The position numbers and the translations under genes were made by a program. Positions 35,160 to 44,653 of a stretch of DNA of 64,000 nucleotides are shown here, piece by piece. The stretch spans positions 39,046 through 103,045 of the forward strand of contig NZ_WOEY01000013.1 of assembly GCF_013177695.1 (NCBI RefSeq). Direction: 5' to 3'. Position 1 is the stretch's first letter; each line of letters opens with the position of its first letter. Origin of the DNA: Paraburkholderia solitsugae. GTDB lineage: Bacteria; Pseudomonadota; Gammaproteobacteria; Burkholderiales; Burkholderiaceae. The notes beneath the pieces were generated by a model that ran no database searches, was not told the DNA's origin, and saw only the letters and a list, made by a program, of their open reading frames with translations.

Positions 35160-36644
35160 TCACCGCAGTTTGACGATGGTCGATTTCAGTTCGGTGTATT
35201 TTTCCAGTGCGTGCAGCGAGTTGTCGCGACCGTTGCCTGATTCCTTGAAACCGCCGAACGGGAAGTTCATATCGTCGGTTTCCTCATAGCAGTTGACCCA
35301 CACCGTACCGGCGCGCAGACGGCGCGCCGTTTCGTGTGCGGTCGACAGGTCGGCGCTCCAGACCGATGCGGCGAGCCCGTACACCGTATCGTTGGCGAGG
35401 GCGACCGCCTCGTCCAGCGAGTCGAACGTCACGACTGACAGCACAGGCCCGAAGATTTCCTCGTTCACGAGAGCGATATCGGCGCGCGGACAGTCGAATA
35501 CTGTCGGTTCGATATATTGACCGCCGCTGCCGTTCAACGCGCGGCGACCGCCTGTCAACAGCGTGGCATCGTCGCGTCCCTGCTGGACGTAACTCAACAC
35601 TCGATCAACTTGGGATGCGTCGATCAGGCTGCCCATGCGTGTGTCCGGTGAAAGTGGATTGCCCGGCGCATAGCCCTGCGCGGCGGCGAGCACCCGTTCG
35701 ATGAAGTCTCCCTTGATCTCGCGATGGACCAGCAGGCGCGAACCTGCCGTGCACATCTGCCCTGTGTTGTAGAACACCGCATGGGCGACAGTGCGTGCCG
35801 CACGGTCGAGATCGGGACAGTCGGGCAGCACGATCTGAGGCGATTTGCCGCCCAGTTCGAGCCACGCACGCTTGAGATTTGATTCAGCGGCGTAGCGCGC
35901 GATCTTGCGGCCTACCGCCGTCGATCCGGTGAAGGCGATGCAGTCGACGTCCATATGGCTCGCGAGCGCCTGTCCTGTGTCACCAAACCCAGGCACAACG
36001 TTGAGCGCGCCTGGCGGCAGCCCGGCCTCGCTGGCCAATTGGGCAAGCCGGATTGCACTGAGCGGCGATTTCTCCGAGGGTTTGAGTACGACGCTATTGC
36101 CGCAGGCGAGCGCCGGCGCACATTTCCACATCGCGATGAGCGCAGGAAAATTCCACGGGACGACAGCAGCGACGACGCCCACCGGCTCGCGCGTCACCAG
36201 ACCGAGCAGATGCGCGCTGGTGGGCGCCACCTCTCCGCCGACCTTGTCGATGGCTTCCGCAAACCAGCTGATGCAGTAAGCGGCTGATGGAATGTCCACG
36301 CTCGTTGTGTCGGCGATTGGCTTGCCGGTATCGAGCGTTTCGAGCAGGGCGATCTCATCCGAATGTTGGCGTACGAGTTCTGCCCAGCGCAGCAGCACGC
36401 CCTTGCGCGCGCGCGGTTCCATGTCCCGCCATGCGCCGCTCTCGAAGCAACGCCGTGCGGCGCGGACCGCCCGATTCACATCTTCCTCACTGCACCGCGC
36501 GAGCGCTGAGAGCGCGCGTCCGTCGATCGGGCTGGTGCAGGGAAATGTCGCACCATCGCACGCCTCGGTGAGGGCGCCGTTGATGAAAGCGCGGCCTTCA
36601 ATGCCGAGCTCGACGGCGCGGCGACTCCATGATTCAAGTGTCAT
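35160..36644 (-). CDS. Aldehyde dehydrogenase, PuuC/KauB-like (aminobutanal / guanidinobutanal)
   Basis: 494 residues. Catalytic Glu264 (LELGGKSPQI) and Cys298 (NTGQMCTAGSRL), NAD motif FTGSTAVGRKIA. The end FGGFKESGNGRDNSLHALEK is the mark of the PuuC/AldB/KauB group, which oxidises 4-aminobutanal, gamma-glutamyl-aminobutanal and 4-guanidinobutanal. ATG 36644 chosen by alignment; the long upstream frame is discarded. 14 bases after the thioesterase gene, so both form one operon starting near 37228. Confidence 0.92.
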   Translation of the reverse strand: MTLESWSRRAVELGIEGRAFINGALTEACDGATFPCTSPIDGRALSALARCSEEDVNRAVRAARRCFESGAWRDMEPRARKGVLLRWAELVRQHSDEIALLETLDTGKPIADTTSVDIPSAAYCISWFAEAIDKVGGEVAPTSAHLLGLVTREPVGVVAAVVPWNFPALIAMWKCAPALACGNSVVLKPSEKSPLSAIRLAQLASEAGLPPGALNVVPGFGDTGQALASHMDVDCIAFTGSTAVGRKIARYAAESNLKRAWLELGGKSPQIVLPDCPDLDRAARTVAHAVFYNTGQMCTAGSRLLVHREIKGDFIERVLAAAQGYAPGNPLSPDTRMGSLIDASQVDRVLSYVQQGRDDATLLTGGRRALNGSGGQYIEPTVFDCPRADIALVNEEIFGPVLSVVTFDSLDEAVALANDTVYGLAASVWSADLSTAHETARRLRAGTVWVNCYEETDDMNFPFGGFKESGNGRDNSLHALEKYTELKSTIVKLR

Positions 36645-36658
36645 ATTCCGGTGTTTTA

Positions 36659-37228
36659 TCAGGTAGGGCGGCGATGGTTGATTGCAATGGCGCGTCCTGC
36701 GTCGACCGGACGTGGCTCTCGTGAGTGTGCAGTCCGGATCACCTCGAGCCGCGTCTGCAGTTCGAACGGAAAGGACGCCGCGCGTCCTGCTTGCATGTCG
36801 ACGTGCATCAGCAATTGTTCTCCCGTAGCGAGCAACGTATTGCTCTGCGCGTGCCACATCTCGTGAAAGATGTGCAGCCGCTTGTGATCGAAATCGAGCA
36901 GACGCAGCGTTAGGCGCAAGGGCTCCCCAAGCGCCACTTCGCGAAGGTTGCGTATGTGCGTCTCTACTGTGTAAATCGAATGACCGCCTGACCTGTAGTC
37001 GTCATCAATGCCGAAGTAGCGGAAGAACGCGTCGCTGTTGTCGCCGAACACGAGCAGATAGCACGACTCACTCATGTGCTGGTTGTAGTCGACCCATTCC
37101 GGCTTCACCGTGCACTGATGCAGTTCGAGCGGGGTGGCGATCGTGGCGTTCAGATCGAACGACCCAGCCTTTTGCCCTTCGTAGGCCGAACGTAGCTGAT
37201 GGACGGATGCGACATCGTTGTTGCTCAT
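36659..37228 (-). CDS. Hot-dog acyl-CoA thioesterase
   Basis: About 189 residues. The motif VKPEWVDYNQHMSESCYLLV with Asp and the following HM is the 4-hydroxybenzoyl-CoA thioesterase type active-site region, and the family includes betainyl-CoA thioesterases of carnitine breakdown. ATG 37228 follows GGGAG. First gene of a leftward operon with the aldehyde dehydrogenase. Would release a free acid from a CoA ester made by the ligase/dehydrogenase set at 40-44 kb. Confidence 0.82.
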   Translation of the reverse strand: MSNNDVASVHQLRSAYEGQKAGSFDLNATIATPLELHQCTVKPEWVDYNQHMSESCYLLVFGDNSDAFFRYFGIDDDYRSGGHSIYTVETHIRNLREVALGEPLRLTLRLLDFDHKRLHIFHEMWHAQSNTLLATGEQLLMHVDMQAGRAASFPFELQTRLEVIRTAHSREPRPVDAGRAIAINHRRPT

Positions 37229-37357
37229 GTGAGTTGCGCTCCCAACTTGGAGTGGTTTCGACCGAGGTCGAGCGATGAACTGGACAGCGTGTTGAAGGGG
37301 CGTCAGTCGCGTCTCTCGAGACCGCTCACGCGCCAGTATGCCGATAGTAGATCGAAT

Positions 37358-37443
37358 TGAACGTTTTTTCAACATCAAGAAAAGTACCTCCATGTAAACA
37401 CTGAGGTGTTGTTGTTCTGGTTTATGTTGAACATTCGTTCAGT
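37358..37443. promoter_or_regulatory. Two operator-like sites between the thioesterase operon and a porin gene
   Basis: TGAACGTTTTTTCAACAT at 37358-37375 and ATGTTGAACATTCGTTCAGT at 37424-37443, in opposite orientations, in a 393-base gap (37229-37621) with no gene. The second contains the exact TGAAC-ATTC-GTTCA palindrome. Each is placed to serve one of the two divergent units. Confidence 0.75.
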
Positions 37444-37621
37444 CATACATATACTCAGCCTCCGTTGCATGTGCGCGTATCACAAGGCGTGTTCGCGACT
37501 TGTTCGACAGACTTCCGAGTACTTCGAATGACCGCTGCCGGTTTGATTCCGGTGGTTTTCGGCGTGACGTTTTCCCGCAACCGCACGACACAGATCTATT
37601 GATGGAGTGGAGACCTTGACG

Positions 37622-38752
37622 ATGAATAAAAAAACCATGGCTGTCGGCGCCTTTTGCGCATTTGCCACTGCACAGGCGTTTGCGCAAAGCAGTGTTTCGC
37701 TGTACGGCATCATCGATGCGGGTTTGACGTACGTGAGCAATACCGGCGGTGCACATGCGTACCTTTTTGACGACGGCGTTTCGTACGGAAACCGTGTTGG
37801 TTTCATGGGCACCGAGGACCTGGGCGGCGGTAACAAGGCGGTATTCAAGCTGGAAAGCGGGTTTCGACTCGGCACCGGCCGGCTGAACCAGGGCGGCGCG
37901 TTGTTTGGCCGCCAGGCCTATGTGGGCCTCGCCAACGACTGGGGCACGCTCACGTTCGGCAACCAGTACGATTTCGCGTTTGATTTCACCGCTGCAAACA
38001 ACGTCAGCGCGTTCGGCAGCGGCTATGGCGTTCACCTGGGTGATTTCGACCGCCAGAGCGGCGACCGCTTGCAAAACTCGATCAAGTTCGTGAGCAACAG
38101 CTTTCACGGGCTCGTGGTGGGCGGTATGTATTCGTTCAGCAATACAGCGGGCGATTTCCGCGACGGCAGTTCATGGAGCGTGGGCTCGACCTACAACATG
38201 GGCAACTTCTCCGCCGCCGGCAACTACACGCGCTTGAATTCGCCCACTGGACTTGCGGGTCTCGATCCCTATGCGCAGATCGGTGTAACGAGCATGCTCG
38301 GCCAGACGGTCGCAACCGTCAATCCGGCCACAGGCGCTGTCACCGACTCGTACTCCAGCACGCCGTTCAAGGTCGATTCACAGTCGATCTTCGGCATTGG
38401 CGGGTCTTACGTCTTTGACAAGTTGACGGTGAACGGCGACTTCTCGAATACGACCTTCAAGGGTTTTGGGCAGTCGTCCACAATGCGCGTCTACGAAACC
38501 GGCGTGCAGTACCAGGCAACGGCGCCGCTTTCGTTGATTGCCGGTTACCAGTACACGACCTTCGAAGGTCACCACTGGCATGAGGTGGCGCTGGGTACGC
38601 ACTATTTACTGTCCAAAACCACTGACGTGTATGCTGCAGTGGATTGGATGCGCGCATCCGAGGGCGTCGATGCGGTGATCGGTTATAGCTTTACACCGTC
38701 TTCGAGCCGCAATCAGACCGCCGCACGCGTCGGCATGCGGCACAACTTCTAA
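37622..38752 (+). CDS. OmpC-type trimeric porin
   Basis: 376 residues: signal peptide (MAVGAFCAFATAQAFAQ), SSVSLYGIIDAGLTYVSN and GNRVGFMGTEDLGGGNKAVF at the barrel start, and the closing ARVGMRHNF with terminal Phe. Standard 16-strand beta-proteobacterial porin. The operator-like site 180 bases upstream ties it to the surrounding catabolic genes. Confidence 0.94.
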   Translation: MNKKTMAVGAFCAFATAQAFAQSSVSLYGIIDAGLTYVSNTGGAHAYLFDDGVSYGNRVGFMGTEDLGGGNKAVFKLESGFRLGTGRLNQGGALFGRQAYVGLANDWGTLTFGNQYDFAFDFTAANNVSAFGSGYGVHLGDFDRQSGDRLQNSIKFVSNSFHGLVVGGMYSFSNTAGDFRDGSSWSVGSTYNMGNFSAAGNYTRLNSPTGLAGLDPYAQIGVTSMLGQTVATVNPATGAVTDSYSSTPFKVDSQSIFGIGGSYVFDKLTVNGDFSNTTFKGFGQSSTMRVYETGVQYQATAPLSLIAGYQYTTFEGHHWHEVALGTHYLLSKTTDVYAAVDWMRASEGVDAVIGYSFTPSSSRNQTAARVGMRHNF

Positions 38753-38797
38753 CTGTAATGAGGGTGGCGCCGGTCTCTCTGGCGCTCGTTTCTTATC

Positions 38798-40216
38798 ATG
38801 AGCACGCGGCGAAACGATACAAACGGCGTCCCACAGGCGAACGCGGACGACGTCATGGCAGCGCTTGTCGATGCGCTGGGCCCTGAATGCGTGCTCCGCG
38901 GCGAAGACGTCGGCGAGCGCTACTTCACGAACTACGGCGAAGCGGCGGGTGTGCGGCCGCTTGCCGTGCTTCGGCCGCGCAGCGTCGATGAGGTCAGCCG
39001 CGCGTTGGTCATTTGCTCGGCATTCGCTCAGCCGGTGGTGCCGCAAGGCGGGATGACGGGGCTGGCTGGCGGTGCCGCACCGGCAGCCGGTGAGGTCGTT
39101 TTGTCGCTCGAACGCTTGAGCGGTGTGGAGCAGATCGACCGCCATGCCGCGACGGTGACCGCGTGGGCCGGCACGACGCTGCAAACCATCCAAGAGGCGG
39201 TAGCGGATGCCGGCTTCACGCTCGGCCTCGATCTCGGCGCGCGCGGCTCGTGCCAGATCGGCGGAAATGTCGCGACCAACGCGGGTGGCAATCGCGTGGT
39301 CCGCTACGGAACGACGCGTGAGCAGGTGCTCGGCCTGGAGGTGGTGCTGGCCGACGGTACGGTGCTGTCGTCGCTGAACAAGATGCTGAAGAACAACACG
39401 GGCTACGATCTGCGTCAACTGTTCGTCGGTAGTGAGGGGACACTCGGCGTCGTGACGCGCGTGGTGCTGCGAATGCATCCGCGGCTTGCCGCGTCGAGTA
39501 CAGCACTTTGCGTGACAAAGGACTTCCCGGCGGCGCTCGAACTGCTGCATGCGGCGCGCGCCGCGCTCCCCGAATTGCTGAGCTTCGAAGCGATGTGGCC
39601 GGCGTTCTACACATTCGTGGCGGTGCATACGCCCGAGGTTCGCGCGCCGCAACTCGTTGACGGGGGCTTTCCGGTTTTGCTCGAATGCGCGGGGAGCCAT
39701 GCCGAGGAAACGGCCGCGCGCTTTAACGCTACGCTTGAACGCTGGCTCGAAAGCGAACTTGTCGTCGATGCCGTGGTGGCCCAGAACGTCGCTGAAGCCC
39801 AGGCCTTCTGGACGATACGCGAGGGGCTCGCGATAGATAGCCTGCCCGATCTGATCAATTTCGATGTGGGTGTGCCACACGGCGGCATGGAAGCATTTGT
39901 CGTGGCCTGCGAACGTGCGTTAAAAGCGCGCTGGCCAGAGGCGCATGTGTTTTTCTTCGGTCATCTCGGCGACAGCAATCTGCATCTGTGTGTGTCGGCC
40001 CCTTATGCGCAGGGCGAAAGCGCACACGATGTCGAAGCTGTCGTTTATGGGCAGGTGAGCGATGCGGGCGGCTCCATTTCAGCGGAGCACGGCATTGGCG
40101 TCCATAAACGCGCGTGGCTTCATTGCTCCCGCAGCCACGAGGAAATCGAAGCAATGCATCGGCTCAAGCGTGCCTTCGATCCGCTCGGCATTCTCAATCC
40201 GGGTAAGGTCATCTGA
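38798..40216 (+). CDS. FAD-linked D-2-hydroxyacid dehydrogenase (GlcD / D-2-hydroxyglutarate type)
   Basis: 472 residues of the vanillyl-alcohol-oxidase fold. FAD domain PQGGMTGLAGGAAP, GSCQIGGNVATNAGGNRVVR and GTTREQVLGLEVVLADG; C-terminal metal/substrate motif FGHLGDSNLHLCV and SAEHGIGVHKRAWL. Such enzymes oxidise D-2-hydroxyglutarate, D-lactate or glycolate and often pass electrons to ETF, whose genes are at 49.5-51.3 kb. No clear ribosome site; an ATG 19 codons downstream is an alternative start. Confidence 0.9.
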   Translation: MSTRRNDTNGVPQANADDVMAALVDALGPECVLRGEDVGERYFTNYGEAAGVRPLAVLRPRSVDEVSRALVICSAFAQPVVPQGGMTGLAGGAAPAAGEVVLSLERLSGVEQIDRHAATVTAWAGTTLQTIQEAVADAGFTLGLDLGARGSCQIGGNVATNAGGNRVVRYGTTREQVLGLEVVLADGTVLSSLNKMLKNNTGYDLRQLFVGSEGTLGVVTRVVLRMHPRLAASSTALCVTKDFPAALELLHAARAALPELLSFEAMWPAFYTFVAVHTPEVRAPQLVDGGFPVLLECAGSHAEETAARFNATLERWLESELVVDAVVAQNVAEAQAFWTIREGLAIDSLPDLINFDVGVPHGGMEAFVVACERALKARWPEAHVFFFGHLGDSNLHLCVSAPYAQGESAHDVEAVVYGQVSDAGGSISAEHGIGVHKRAWLHCSRSHEEIEAMHRLKRAFDPLGILNPGKVI

Positions 40217-40220
40217 ACCG

Positions 40221-40285
40221 TTGGCCGCTTTAGTTGGCCGCTTTAGTTGCTAGCCTTGGTTGCCCGCCTTATTTGCCCGCCTTAA
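40221..40285. repeat. Five tandem 13-bp units between convergent genes
   Basis: Units TTGGCCGCTTTAG (twice), TTGCTAGCCTTGG, TTGCCCGCCTTAT and TTGCCCGCCTTAA follow without gap, 65 bases in all. The last unit can also pair its TTGCCCGC with GCGGGCAA downstream (to 40307), giving a terminator-like stem between the FAD dehydrogenase and ligase genes. Confidence 0.8.
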
Positions 40286-40318
40286 CCACCCAGGTCAAAG
40301 CGGGCAAGCGGCATTGCA

Positions 40319-42445
40319 TCAAGCGTCGAGACGGATCAAGGCGTCCACCGCCACCGCGTCGTGTTCGAGCACCAACAGCGGATTGACATCGAGTTCCATC
40401 AGCCTGTCGGCGTGTGTCTGCGCGAATCGGGCAATCGCCATGATATTGCGCACGACCGCATCGAGATCGGCATGCCGGCTACCGCGATAGCCGGTGAGGA
40501 GCGGGCCGAGCTTCAGACCCAACAGCGCCGCGCGCACGTCTTCCTCGCGAACGGGCAACAGCAGGGTTGCCGTATCGCGGATCAGTTCAACCAGCACGCC
40601 GCCACTGCCAAGCACGAGCGCCAACCCGAAATCGTCCTCACGCTTGATGCCGACGATCAGTTCCAGAATCGGGGCGCCTGCCATGCGCTCGACCAGAATG
40701 CGCCCAACCTTCACCTCCGGTGCATACTGCGCGACGCTTTGCGTCATGCGCTCGACTGCCTGCGCGACGGTTTGCGGCGAATCCAGTTTGAGTGCCACCG
40801 CGCCGGCTTCGGTCTTGTGCGGGAGCTGCTCGCTCACGACCTTCACGCACACCGGAAAACCTAACCGTTGGGCCGCAGCCGGTGCATCGGCGGGCGCCAC
40901 CAGTTCGCTCGCGGGCACCGTCAATCCGTATTCCGCGAGCATTCGCTTGCTGTCCCATTCGTCGTACAGGCGGCTCGACCCCGTGCCCTGTCCTGCTTGC
41001 AACACCGGCAGCGCTGAGAGGCTGTCCGCTTCCAGAATGCCTGAGCGCGTGGCGCCGTACCACATCGCCGCACCGATTGCCGCGATACCTTCCGCGAGTC
41101 CCTGCAAGGGCGCGACGCCGACGGCCGCCATTTGCGCGGCATGGTCGGGTGGTGTCAGATCGGGGAACACCGAAATGATAGCGCCGGTTACACCATGCCG
41201 GCGAGCCGAATCGGCGAACGCGTGGGCGGCGATATCGCAATCGGGGCGCTCGCCGGTGCTTTCTTTGGGGTAGTCCAGAATCATGGCTGCCGCACCCGGG
41301 CTATCGCTCAGCAAGGCGTCGCAGCAGGCGCGCATCGCTTCCGGATTGCCCCACGGCGTGGTCGTGAAGTCGAGCGGGTTGGCGATGTTCGCGTAAGCGG
41401 GCAGTACTTGCCGCAGCGCGGCTCGGCCTTGTGCGCTGACAGGCGGAAACTCGATACCGTGTGTTTCCGCGAGATCGGCGACGAGACCCGCATCGCCGCC
41501 GGACGTCGCGAGCGCCGCGAGTTTGCCGTTTTTCGGCACACCGCCTAGCGACAGGAATTTCAACGTTTCCACGAGACTGACAGGATCCTTGACGCGGATG
41601 ATGCCGAGCCGTTTGAAGAGCGCGTCGTACAACGCGTCGGAGCCCGCGAGCGAGCTCGTGTGGCTAAGCGCGAGTTGCGCGCCGAGCTTCGATACGCCGC
41701 TCTTGAGCGCGACGATCGGCACACCCCGCGCCAGGGCGCGGGCGGCCGCAGCGCTAAACGCATGGACGTTCCTGAGCCCTTCCAGATGGACGCCGATGGC
41801 GCGGACCCTGGGGTTGTCGAGAAACGCATCGATCAGCAGGGCCACGTCGATCATCGCCTGATTGCCGACGCTCACGAGATACGCGAAGGGCACCGTACGG
41901 CTGCTCATCGAGAGGTTGTACGCGAGATTGCCGCTTTGCGTGATGACCGCCACGCCCTCGTCGACGCGCGCGGCGCCGTGCGCGACCGGCCACAGCGCGC
42001 TACCGTTCAGGCCGTTGAGCAAACCATAGCAGTTCGGACCGAGCACGGCCATGTCGCCGGCGGCTTCGAGCAGGCTGGCTTGCAAGGCGGCGCCGTCCCC
42101 TCCCATCTCCGAAAAGCCCGATGCATACGCGACTGCGCCGCCGGCTCCGCGCGCGGCGAGATCGCGCACGACGCCGACCGTCTGTGCCGCCGGCACCGCG
42201 ATGAATACCGCGTCAGGCGCAGAGGGCAGCTCGGCGATGCTCGCGTGGCAGCGGACGCCGTCGATCTCGGCGTGGGTCGGATTGACGAGATAGATATCGC
42301 CGGTAAAGCCGAAGTCGCGGCAACGCTGCACGGCGCCGGCGATGCTGCGGCCACCGATAAACGCGATGCTGGCGGGATTGAGAAGTCGGCGCAGATTCGC
42401 GGCCCGCAGAGCGTCGCGGTTCGCGGCGGCGGGAGTATGTCCCAT
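40319..42445 (-). CDS. NDP-forming acyl-CoA synthetase (acetate-CoA ligase family)
   Basis: About 708 residues: CoA-binding domain (ANLRRLLNPASIAFIGGRSI), ligase domain with VITQSGNLAYNLSM and the central ALATSGGDAGLVAD, then an ATP-grasp domain (VKVVSEQLPHKTEAGAVALK, ending VNPLLVLEHDAVAVDALIRL). Makes acyl-CoA with ATP giving ADP. ATG 42445 picked by alignment. Last gene of the leftward unit hydratase - dehydrogenase - ligase (120-base gap to the dehydrogenase). Relatives act on a range of short and amino acids, so a guanidino- or aminobutanoate is possible but not shown. Confidence 0.9.
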   Translation of the reverse strand: MGHTPAAANRDALRAANLRRLLNPASIAFIGGRSIAGAVQRCRDFGFTGDIYLVNPTHAEIDGVRCHASIAELPSAPDAVFIAVPAAQTVGVVRDLAARGAGGAVAYASGFSEMGGDGAALQASLLEAAGDMAVLGPNCYGLLNGLNGSALWPVAHGAARVDEGVAVITQSGNLAYNLSMSSRTVPFAYLVSVGNQAMIDVALLIDAFLDNPRVRAIGVHLEGLRNVHAFSAAAARALARGVPIVALKSGVSKLGAQLALSHTSSLAGSDALYDALFKRLGIIRVKDPVSLVETLKFLSLGGVPKNGKLAALATSGGDAGLVADLAETHGIEFPPVSAQGRAALRQVLPAYANIANPLDFTTTPWGNPEAMRACCDALLSDSPGAAAMILDYPKESTGERPDCDIAAHAFADSARRHGVTGAIISVFPDLTPPDHAAQMAAVGVAPLQGLAEGIAAIGAAMWYGATRSGILEADSLSALPVLQAGQGTGSSRLYDEWDSKRMLAEYGLTVPASELVAPADAPAAAQRLGFPVCVKVVSEQLPHKTEAGAVALKLDSPQTVAQAVERMTQSVAQYAPEVKVGRILVERMAGAPILELIVGIKREDDFGLALVLGSGGVLVELIRDTATLLLPVREEDVRAALLGLKLGPLLTGYRGSRHADLDAVVRNIMAIARFAQTHADRLMELDVNPLLVLEHDAVAVDALIRLDA

Positions 42446-42565
42446 GGCATGTCTCTTGAAAGATTGAGGACGCGCCTGCAATGCGCGCCCTGCATTTTTT
42501 GTTGGTAGCGCCGGATCGTGCAGGGTGTGCGCACGATCGCCGCGCCGGCCGCAAGTACAACGGCT

Positions 42566-43723
42566 TTAGCTATACCTTCTAAGGATTTCCTTCGAGAGGA
42601 TATGCCGCTGGATTTCCGAAGTGCCTTCCCAGATACGCTCAATGCGTGCGTCGCGCCAGAAGCGTTCGATCGGCAGTTCGTCCATCAGACCCATTCCGCC
42701 ATAGATCTGAACAGCATGGTCGGTGACGCGCCCGAGTGTTTCTGTCGCGAGGAGCTTGGCGAGCGCGGCATCGCCATCGGTCATGGTGCCCTTGTCGAGT
42801 TTGTCGGCAGTGAAGAGTGTCACGAGTTCCGCGGCGCGAATCTCGGTCGCCATGTCGGCGAGCTTGAACGACGTCCCCTGGAATTCGCCGATGCGCTTGC
42901 CGAACTGCTGCCGCGTGGCCGCCCATTCGGCGGCCATTTCGAACGCCCGCTGTGCGCGGCCGATGTTGTTTGCCGCCACCATCACGCGGCCGGCCGTCAA
43001 CCACTCGCTCGCCAGCTCGAAGCCGCGGTGCTCTTCGCCAAGTATTTGCTGCGCGCTGACGCGGCAATCCGAGAAGAAGATTTCCGACTGATGATAGCCG
43101 CGCAGACTCGTGCAATGCGGGCCCCGATGCATCGTCATGCCAGGCGTACCCTTGTCGATCAGAAAGCAGGTGACCTGTTTGCGTTTGCGTCCACGGAATT
43201 CCTCTTCACCGGTGACCGCGAAAAGAATCACGTAGTCCGCGGTTTCAGCGTGGCTGATGAAATGCTTGCTGCCGTTGATGACGTAGTCGCCGCCATCGCG
43301 GACCGCGTGGGTGCGAATGCCCATCGCGTCAGAGCCGGCGCCCGGTTCGGTCAGCGCGAAGCAGTCCACCAGTTCGCCGCGCACCGTCGGCTTCAGATAA
43401 CGCTCGATCTGGTCGCCTTTGCAGGCCATCAGGATCTTGCTCGGACGGCCGACGAACACATGCAGCGCCCAGCTCGTACGACCCAGTTCGCGCTCGACGA
43501 GTGCCTGCGTCAAATAGTCGAGTCCTGCACCGCCGACGCTCTCGGGCATGTTGAAGGCATAGAAGCCGAGCTCGATGGCTTTCTTGCGAATGGAGGCGGC
43601 CAGTTCTGGTGGAACTTCGTCCGCGCGATCGACCGCGAATTCGTGAGGCTGTAGTTCCTTCTCAACGAAAGTGCGCAGTGTAGAGACCAGCATGTCCTGC
43701 TCGTGGGTTAGCGAAAAATCCAT
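42566..43723 (-). CDS. Acyl-CoA dehydrogenase
   Basis: 385 residues. FAD/substrate motifs CFALTEPGAGSDAMGIRTHA and DYVINGSKHFISHA, and the catalytic Glu in IERIWEGTSEIQRHILSKEI at the end. Forms the 2,3-double bond of an acyl-CoA and gives electrons to ETF. Starts 4 bases after the stop of the hydratase gene. The ETF genes are in the same region, so a complete electron path is present. Confidence 0.94.
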   Translation of the reverse strand: MDFSLTHEQDMLVSTLRTFVEKELQPHEFAVDRADEVPPELAASIRKKAIELGFYAFNMPESVGGAGLDYLTQALVERELGRTSWALHVFVGRPSKILMACKGDQIERYLKPTVRGELVDCFALTEPGAGSDAMGIRTHAVRDGGDYVINGSKHFISHAETADYVILFAVTGEEEFRGRKRKQVTCFLIDKGTPGMTMHRGPHCTSLRGYHQSEIFFSDCRVSAQQILGEEHRGFELASEWLTAGRVMVAANNIGRAQRAFEMAAEWAATRQQFGKRIGEFQGTSFKLADMATEIRAAELVTLFTADKLDKGTMTDGDAALAKLLATETLGRVTDHAVQIYGGMGLMDELPIERFWRDARIERIWEGTSEIQRHILSKEILRRYS

Positions 43724-43726
43724 GAA

Positions 43727-44515
43727 TTATCTCCCTGCAAACTGTGGGGCGCGTCCTTCAACCGATGCGCGCAATGCTTCCTGACCATCCTCGCTATGTC
43801 CGCAAGCGACACCGGCCGCCATCTCGCGCTCCAGTTGTTCGGCCAGCGTGGCGGACAACGAGGTGGAGAGCAAGGCCTTTGTGTGACCGAATGCGACACT
43901 CGGGCCGCTCGCGAGCCGGTCGGCAAAGCGGTCGACATGTTCCTGAAAGGCGTTGTCTTCGATCACCTCGGAGACGAGCCCGGCGGCGCAGGCGTCCTGC
44001 GCCGACCAGCGCTCGTTCAGAAAGATGAAGCGTTTCGCCACATCCGGCCGTGCAATGCGCGGCAAAAACCAGGTGCCGCCCATGTCGGGGCTGTAGCCCA
44101 TTCCCGTATACCCGCATCGCAGCGAGGCCGATGCGCTGGCTATCCGGAAATCGCAGGCGAAACTGATGTCCGTGCCGGCGCCGACAGCCGAGCCGTTGAT
44201 GGCGGCCACCGTGGGGCGCGGAAAGGCCGCTAGCACCTGCACCAGAGCATGCGCCTTATCGGTCCAGCCATAGGTATCAAGTTCGCCGCGCGCTTCAGCT
44301 TCGGCCCATTCGTCGACATCGGCACCCGCACAGAAAGCTTTGCCGGTTCCCGTAATCACCAGGCACCGCACCAACGGATCCTTTGCATAACTGATGAGTA
44401 GTTCGCGCAGACCGTCTAGATGAGGGCGTGCCAGCGAGTTGCGTTTAGCTGGACGGTCGAGACGAATGGTTCTGACACCGTTACGTTGCTCAACATGAAT
44501 GTCTTCGATTGTCAT
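43727..44515 (-). CDS. Enoyl-CoA hydratase/isomerase, PaaG-like active site
   Basis: 262 residues, crotonase fold. Oxyanion-hole segments GTGKAFCAGADVDEW and NGSAVGAGTDISFACDFRIA. In place of the two Glu of classical hydratases it reads GYTGMGYSPDMGGTWFLPR, i.e. the Asp of PaaG-type isomerases, so isomerisation or an unusual hydration is likely. First gene of the leftward acyl-CoA unit, facing the ABC operon at 44654 across an operator-like site. Confidence 0.88.
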   Translation of the reverse strand: MTIEDIHVEQRNGVRTIRLDRPAKRNSLARPHLDGLRELLISYAKDPLVRCLVITGTGKAFCAGADVDEWAEAEARGELDTYGWTDKAHALVQVLAAFPRPTVAAINGSAVGAGTDISFACDFRIASASASLRCGYTGMGYSPDMGGTWFLPRIARPDVAKRFIFLNERWSAQDACAAGLVSEVIEDNAFQEHVDRFADRLASGPSVAFGHTKALLSTSLSATLAEQLEREMAAGVACGHSEDGQEALRASVEGRAPQFAGR

Positions 44516-44590
44516 GGTAATCGCCTGTCTCCTTCGTGGTTGTATCTCATAGCCAGCAAGGGTCGGCGCTACTTGCGGCCTGCATTTCGG

Positions 44591-44623
44591 TATAGTATAA
44601 GTTCAATTAAATGAACGTTCAAC
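44591..44623. promoter_or_regulatory. Operator/promoter region between hydratase and second polyamine-type ABC operon
   Basis: TATAGTATAAG (44591-44601), a -10-like element, runs directly into GTTCAATTAAATGAACGTTCAA (written as GTTCAATTAA, then ATGAACGTTCAA; 44601-44623), a set of overlapping TGAAC/GTTCA half sites. Repressor binding here would block the -10. The intergenic gap is only 138 bases and serves two divergent units. Confidence 0.7.
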
Positions 44624-44653
44624 CCAAATCGGGAAATGGCCGGGAGACAAGGA

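Noticed and set aside
38606..39880. Minus-strand open frame of 424 codons opposite the FAD dehydrogenase
   Set aside because: Arg/His-rich shadow without motifs; the plus strand has complete FAD-domain signatures.
42518..43654. Plus-strand open frame opposite the acyl-CoA dehydrogenase
   Set aside because: The dehydrogenase on the minus strand has all family motifs; this frame has none.
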